From the NCBI RefSeq assembly GCF_016703145.1, contig NZ_JADJCO010000003.1, forward strand, positions 434,001 through 498,000: a stretch of 64,000 nt of DNA, given 5' to 3'. The translations under genes and the position numbers were made by a program. Each line of letters opens with the position of its first letter. Positions within the stretch are counted from its first letter, which is position 1. Positions 61,201 through 64,000 of this stretch are shown here, piece by piece. The notes below the pieces were generated by a model. It was not told the origin of the DNA. It worked only from the letters and a program-made list of their open reading frames with translations, and did no database searches. Source of the stretch: Ottowia sp. GTDB lineage: Bacteria > Pseudomonadota > Gammaproteobacteria > Burkholderiales > Burkholderiaceae_C.

Positions 61201-62406
61201 CCGGCGGGCATCGGCGAGGGCTACGTGCCCGGCGCCTGGTCGGTGCGCGTGGACGAATTGCGCATCGATGAGCGCACCCTGCACGACGTGGCCGCCACCG
61301 GCACGCGCGAGGGCACGGCCTGGCGCGCCGACGTGCAGGCGCGCGAGCTGGCCGGCCGCATCGAGTACGCCGAGGGCGCCGAGGGGCGCGCCGGCCAGGT
61401 CCGCGCGCGGCTGGCGCGGCTCAGCATCCCGGCCGGCGGCGCGAACGAGAGCACCCTGGCCGAGCCGCCGGCCCGCATCCCGGCGCTGGACGTGGTGGTG
61501 GAGGACTTCGAGCTGCGCGGCAAGAAGCTCGGCCGGCTGGAGGTGCAGGCCGTCAACCGCGACGTGGCGCCCCCCCGCCCGGGCGCCGACGGCGTGCAGG
61601 AATGGCACCTGTCACGGCTGGCGCTGGCCATGCCCGAGGCCAGCTTCAGCGCCAGCGGCCGGTGGGCGGCCGCGCCCCGCGCGCCCGCGCTGCCGGCCGG
61701 CCCGCGCGCGCCGCGCGCCGAGGGCGACCCGCGCCGCACGGCGCTCGACTTCAGGCTCGACATCCGCGACGCCGGCGCGCTGCTGGCGCGGCTGGACATG
61801 CCCGGCGTGCTGCTGCGCGGCAAGGGCCAGATCGACGGCCGCCTCGGCTGGGCCGGCTCGCCGCTGTCGCCGCACTACCCCAGCATGGACGGCCTGCTGC
61901 ACGTGGACGTGGGCGCGGGCCAGTTCCTCAAGGCCGAGCCTGGCATCGCCAAGCTGCTGGGCGTGCTCAGCCTGCAGGCGCTGCCGCGGCGGCTGACGCT
62001 GGACTTCCGCGACCTGTTCAGCGCCGGCTTCGCGTTCGACTTCGTGCGCGGCGACGTGGACGTGCGCCGCGGCGTGGCGCACACCAACAACCTGCGGATG
62101 AAGGGCGTGAACGCTGCCGTGCTGATGGACGGCAGCGCCGATATCGACCACGAGACACAGCAGTTGCGCGTGCTGGTGGTGCCCGAGATCGACGCCGGCA
62201 CGGCGGCGCTGGTGGCCACCGCCATCAACCCGGCCATCGGTATCGGCGCCTTCCTGGCGCAGCTCGTGCTCCAGCGGCCGCTGGTGCAGGCGGCCACGCG
62301 CGAGTTCCACGTCGGCGGCACCTGGGACAATCCGCGGATCACCCCTGTCGATCCCAGGGCGGGCCGCGCCTCCGAGGCACCGGCCGCCGCCGAGGCGAAG
62401 CCGTGA
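58252..62406 (+). CDS. yhdP: YhdP family AsmA-like protein
   Basis: 1384-residue envelope protein with an N-terminal membrane anchor (VAVALVLLAILAWAALHWVI). The DUF3971/AsmA-like repeats form a long beta-groove believed to carry lipids between the membranes. Recognisable segments are RASVTIGALRAES-like LATSVTIGALRAES near the N-terminus, and the C-terminal AsmA part with HYPSMDGLLHVDVGAGQFLK and AALVATAINPAIGIGAFLAQ. ATG 58252 is the longest start; 58339 is an alternative directly before the anchor. The nitrilase gene follows 10 bases after its stop. Confidence 0.92.
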   Translation: MSPQAPRACLHRPAGTPLIQSSIRVAAIAMRWASRVAVALVLLAILAWAALHWVIVPRIDQFRPRLETLASRALATSVTIGALRAESNGLVPAVSLHDLRVHDPAGHAGLLVPRTLVAFSVASLLQGGVEQLVIDQPVLEVRRTAQGRLLVGGIDLSGDAAGDTQVADWIFSQEEILVRGGSVRWVDEQRGAPPVGLTQVDVVLRNGLRRHQMRLDATPEAAWGERFTLIGQFRQPLLSRHAGQWRGWDGQVYAELPRFDAAQWRQAVDFQAHWGVDLRGGRGALRLWADVRRGRPAGATADLALGGVAVTLAPGLEPLGFASLQGRLGWRGQDGGMGVSTRDLQFVDADGLAWPGGNVEFSYRDGEGGKPAGGELRGDRLDLAALAKIAQRLPLPAEARERLRAHPLAGLVERLEARWDGALEAPRDWRVQARVSALAIGAQAAPPGPGGKPAAGVPGIEGAALDLDAAPTGGRATLAIRDGALAFPGVFEEPRIPLAALSARAQWRVQGERVELDVDELTLANADATGVFKARWHTGDAGGARFPGVLDLQGAFGRANGARVYRYLPLGVVPQEARDYVRDAIQKGDARDVVVRIRGDLRQVPFNLPGEVGEFRFGGQVSGVTLAYVPRRVQPESEPPWPALEDLSGELVFERASMRVRGAKARVQGHPGWRFAAIQADIADLDRTRVVVEAEGQGPLAAALGIVRQSPAAQLTRHALDDASATGEAGLRLRLDLPIARLAQSKVQGRVALQGNDLRLSAGTPLLAQARGAVTFSDAGFAIQDARVRLLGGEARVSGGTPPADASETAEVLVRASGTATAEGLRQMTDWGPVAAIARQAGGSAAYEAVIGFRGSAPDVVVTSDLRGLAVDLPAPLAKPAEAAWPLRFELRPQPASGGAAKRERLRLTVADVLALDYELDPATAPAHVLRGAVAVGAPAVQAHALPASGVLARVHLPRLEVEPWEEAARRLSGAPQDAAASPPAGIGEGYVPGAWSVRVDELRIDERTLHDVAATGTREGTAWRADVQARELAGRIEYAEGAEGRAGQVRARLARLSIPAGGANESTLAEPPARIPALDVVVEDFELRGKKLGRLEVQAVNRDVAPPRPGADGVQEWHLSRLALAMPEASFSASGRWAAAPRAPALPAGPRAPRAEGDPRRTALDFRLDIRDAGALLARLDMPGVLLRGKGQIDGRLGWAGSPLSPHYPSMDGLLHVDVGAGQFLKAEPGIAKLLGVLSLQALPRRLTLDFRDLFSAGFAFDFVRGDVDVRRGVAHTNNLRMKGVNAAVLMDGSADIDHETQQLRVLVVPEIDAGTAALVATAINPAIGIGAFLAQLVLQRPLVQAATREFHVGGTWDNPRITPVDPRAGRASEAPAAAEAKP

Positions 62407-62416
62407 GGGACCTGCC

Positions 62417-63328
62417 ATGAAAGTCGCCGCCATCCAGATGACCTCCTGCACGCAGGTGGAGCACAACCTGCGCGCCGCCCACGCCCTGCTGGCCGAAGCC
62501 GCCGGCGGCGGCGCCGAGCTGGCGGTGCTGCCCGAGTACTTCTGCGCCATGGGCCGGCGCGACACCGACAAGCTGGCGCTGCAGGAGCCGCTGGGCGAGG
62601 GCCCCATCCAGGACTGGCTGGCCGCCACCGCGCGCGAGCTCGGGCTGTGGCTCGTCGGCGGCACGCTGCCGCTGGCCTGCGCGCCGCGCGACCCGGCGTC
62701 GCACCGCCGCAGTGCCGGGCCGCCCCAAGCGAAGGCGGCGGCCCCCTCGGGGGGCAGCGCAGCACGCGAAGCGGCGGAGCGTGGGGGCAAATGTCGCAAT
62801 GCTTCGCTGGCTTTCGCGCCCACGGGCGAGTGCGTGGCGTGCTACGACAAGATCCACCTGTTCAAGTTCGACGATGGCAGCCGGGTCTACGACGAGGCAG
62901 CGGTGCTGGCGCGCGGCAGCCGGCCGGTCGGCTTCGACCTGCCCTCGCGCGACGGCCACCGCTGGCGCGTCGGCCTGAGCGTCTGCTACGACCTGCGCTT
63001 TCCCGAGCTGTACCGCGCCTACGCCGCCGAGGGCGCCGACCTGCTGCTGGTGCCCAGCGCCTTCACCCACGTCACCGGCCAGGCGCACTGGGAAGTGCTG
63101 CTGCGCGCCCGCGCGATCGAGAACCTGTGCGGCGTGGTCGCCGCGGCGCAGGGCGGCGAGCACGAGAACGGCCGCCGCACCTGGGGCCACAGCATGGTCG
63201 TCGATGCCTGGGGCCAGGTGCTGGCCGTGCAGGCCGAAGGGCCCGGCGTGGTGCTGGCCGATCTCGACCCGGCGGCCCTGGCCGCGCGGCGCGGCCAGTT
63301 GCCGGCGCTCGACCACCGCCGGCTATGA
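62417..63328 (+). CDS. Carbon-nitrogen hydrolase (Nit1/NLP-like)
   Basis: 303-residue nitrilase-superfamily amidase. The Glu-Lys-Cys triad is Glu40 (VLPEYFC), Lys145 (YDKIHLF) and Cys190 (LSVCYDLRFPELYR). Relatives such as Nit1 repair deaminated glutathione. A family B repeat at 62712-62789 encodes about residues 99-125 (AGPPQAKAAAPSGGSAAREA), between LPLACAPRD and CRNASLAF. The insertion is in a surface loop region ahead of the catalytic Lys. ATG 62417 follows a GAGGGA site. The stop overlaps the next ATG. Confidence 0.9.
   Translation: MKVAAIQMTSCTQVEHNLRAAHALLAEAAGGGAELAVLPEYFCAMGRRDTDKLALQEPLGEGPIQDWLAATARELGLWLVGGTLPLACAPRDPASHRRSAGPPQAKAAAPSGGSAAREAAERGGKCRNASLAFAPTGECVACYDKIHLFKFDDGSRVYDEAAVLARGSRPVGFDLPSRDGHRWRVGLSVCYDLRFPELYRAYAAEGADLLLVPSAFTHVTGQAHWEVLLRARAIENLCGVVAAAQGGEHENGRRTWGHSMVVDAWGQVLAVQAEGPGVVLADLDPAALAARRGQLPALDHRRL
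62712..62789 (+). repeat. Family B repeat inside the nitrilase gene
   Basis: GC-rich copy 3: GTGCCGGGCCGCCCCAAGCG, GGCCCCCTCGGGGGGCAGCG, CAGCACGCGAAGCGGCGGAG, CGTGGGGGC. Read in frame as SAGPPQAKAAAPSGGSAARE then AAERGGK. Confidence 0.8.
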
Positions 63329-64000
63329 GCGCATTCAGCCTGCACGGCCTGCGCCCGGCCGCGCTCGCGCGCCTGCGCGCGCTGCGCCACGCCGGGCGGC
63401 GCTGGCGGCTGTGGGGCGTGCTGCTGCTGGTGGTGGGTGTGATGCTGGCGGTGCTGGTCTGGCTGGCGCGCAACCACGAGATCGACGAGGTGCAGCGCGT
63501 GCTCGACCGCGACAACGCCGACGCCGCGCAGGTTCTGCGCCAGGGCCTGGCGCGCCGGCTGCAGGACCTGCACGGCCTGGCCAGCACGTCCACCAGCGCC
63601 GAGGACTGGACGCCGGCCGCCCTGGCGCTGCTGGATCGCCACCGCGACTGGCTGCGGCTGGAGTGGCGCGACGCCGCGCTGCGCCCCCTCGCCGCCATCG
63701 ACAGCCCCTACTACCCCGCCTTCCTGGGCGACGACTCGGCGTCCCACGCCATGCCCGAGCAGGAAGTGGCCGAGACCTGCGCCGCCGCGCGCAAGCTGGG
63801 CGGCGCGGCCTACGCCGACAGCCGCTTCGCCCGCCGGGCTGGCGGTGTGGGCGAGGAGGTGATGGAGCTGTGCATGGTCGTCCAGCAGGGCCAGCGCCTG
63901 CTGGGCTACATGCTGGTCACGTACTCGCTGGGCGGCCTGCTCGACGCCATGCTGGCGCCCGCCTACACGCAGCGCCAGAGCGTGGCCTTCACCCAGTTGG
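63325..64000 (+). CDS. N-terminal part of a membrane sensor protein (partial)
   Basis: ATG 63325 overlaps the nitrilase stop (ATGA). The frame stays open to the window end (225 codons). A membrane segment (WGVLLLVVGVMLAVLVWLA) at about residues 31-49 is followed by NHEIDEVQRVLDRDNADAAQ and a large, probably periplasmic region containing VAETCAAARKLGG and LLGYMLVTYSLGGL. This layout fits a sensor histidine kinase or similar signalling protein, but no kinase domain is inside the window. Function beyond this is inference. Confidence 0.6.
   Translation, partial: MSAFSLHGLRPAALARLRALRHAGRRWRLWGVLLLVVGVMLAVLVWLARNHEIDEVQRVLDRDNADAAQVLRQGLARRLQDLHGLASTSTSAEDWTPAALALLDRHRDWLRLEWRDAALRPLAAIDSPYYPAFLGDDSASHAMPEQEVAETCAAARKLGGAAYADSRFARRAGGVGEEVMELCMVVQQGQRLLGYMLVTYSLGGLLDAMLAPAYTQRQSVAFTQL

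Noticed and set aside
58237..61608. 1123-residue open frame opposite yhdP
   Set aside because: Composition-driven antisense frame in GC-rich DNA. Its protein is low-complexity (His/Ala/Gly/Arg rich) without motifs, while yhdP on the other strand has clear family features.

Overview
This 64-kb window is GC-rich (roughly 70 percent by eye), densely packed chromosomal DNA. Gene content and order suggest a betaproteobacterium of the order Burkholderiales, most likely family Comamonadaceae. Supporting signs are a TctC/Bug-type solute-binding protein beside a cyclase-family gene, DUF3717 and DUF1289 domains, tkt next to gap, a PglL-like ligase near moaC and an M48 peptidase, and many short AT-rich elements with TAGCTAT-type ends. 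I see no rRNA, tRNA, CRISPR array, integrase or transposase.

Layout. 1-6.6 kb: nucleotide-sugar genes (UDP-glucuronate 4-epimerase, UDP-glucose dehydrogenase), a hydroxypyruvate isomerase, an egtB-egtD ergothioneine pair whose egtD is frameshifted, and two small DUF genes. 6.8-15 kb: monomeric NADP-isocitrate dehydrogenase, glutathione transferase, M20 peptidase, alpha/beta hydrolase, MFS transporter, rsmE and a doubly frameshifted zinc-ribbon gene. 15-21.5 kb: a likely degradative operon (fumarylacetoacetase, cyclase, Bug protein) downstream of a TetR gene, with a divergent acetoacetate-CoA ligase. 21.5-28.6 kb: an accessory stretch with an AT-rich remnant, a NYN nuclease-like protein with a cold-shock domain, an ankyrin protein, an amidase lipoprotein, a LysR-divergent pair and a 3-hydroxyacyl-CoA dehydrogenase. 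28.9-37 kb: a PglL/Wzy-type ligase, an orphan contractile tail-sheath gene directly behind moaC, a BepA-like M48 protease, two small genes and a subtilisin-like protease with a GlyGly-CTERM-like tail. 37-39.2 kb: an extradiol-dioxygenase-like gene divergent from a TetR gene, and a small monooxygenase. 39.2-46.5 kb: gap, tkt, speD, a MurU-like nucleotidyltransferase, pepP, MOSC and enoyl-CoA hydratase. 46.5-52.9 kb: an operon of outer-membrane factor, membrane fusion protein, RND pump and rhombosortase. 52.9-55.3 kb: metallo-beta-lactamase-fold protein, cytochrome c, and a TetR/SnoaL-like pair with a long operator-like palindrome. 55.5-64 kb: glnE, a divergent yhdP, a nitrilase-family gene and the start of a membrane sensor.

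The most unusual signal is the short dispersed repeats. Family A is about 60-70 bp, AT-rich at one end, with about 17 copies. Family B is about 80-100 bp, GC-rich, with three copies. Both lie between genes and also inside reading frames without breaking them. All three B copies lie inside genes in the same strand and frame, giving related peptides with a GPP...APSG...ERGG pattern. Family A copies supply a signal-peptide core, a protein C-terminus and several internal segments. Other items of note are the GlyGly-CTERM protease and rhombosortase in one window, the orphan tail sheath, the NYN/cold-shock fusion, three single-base frameshifts in two genes, and three operator-like palindromes beside TetR genes.
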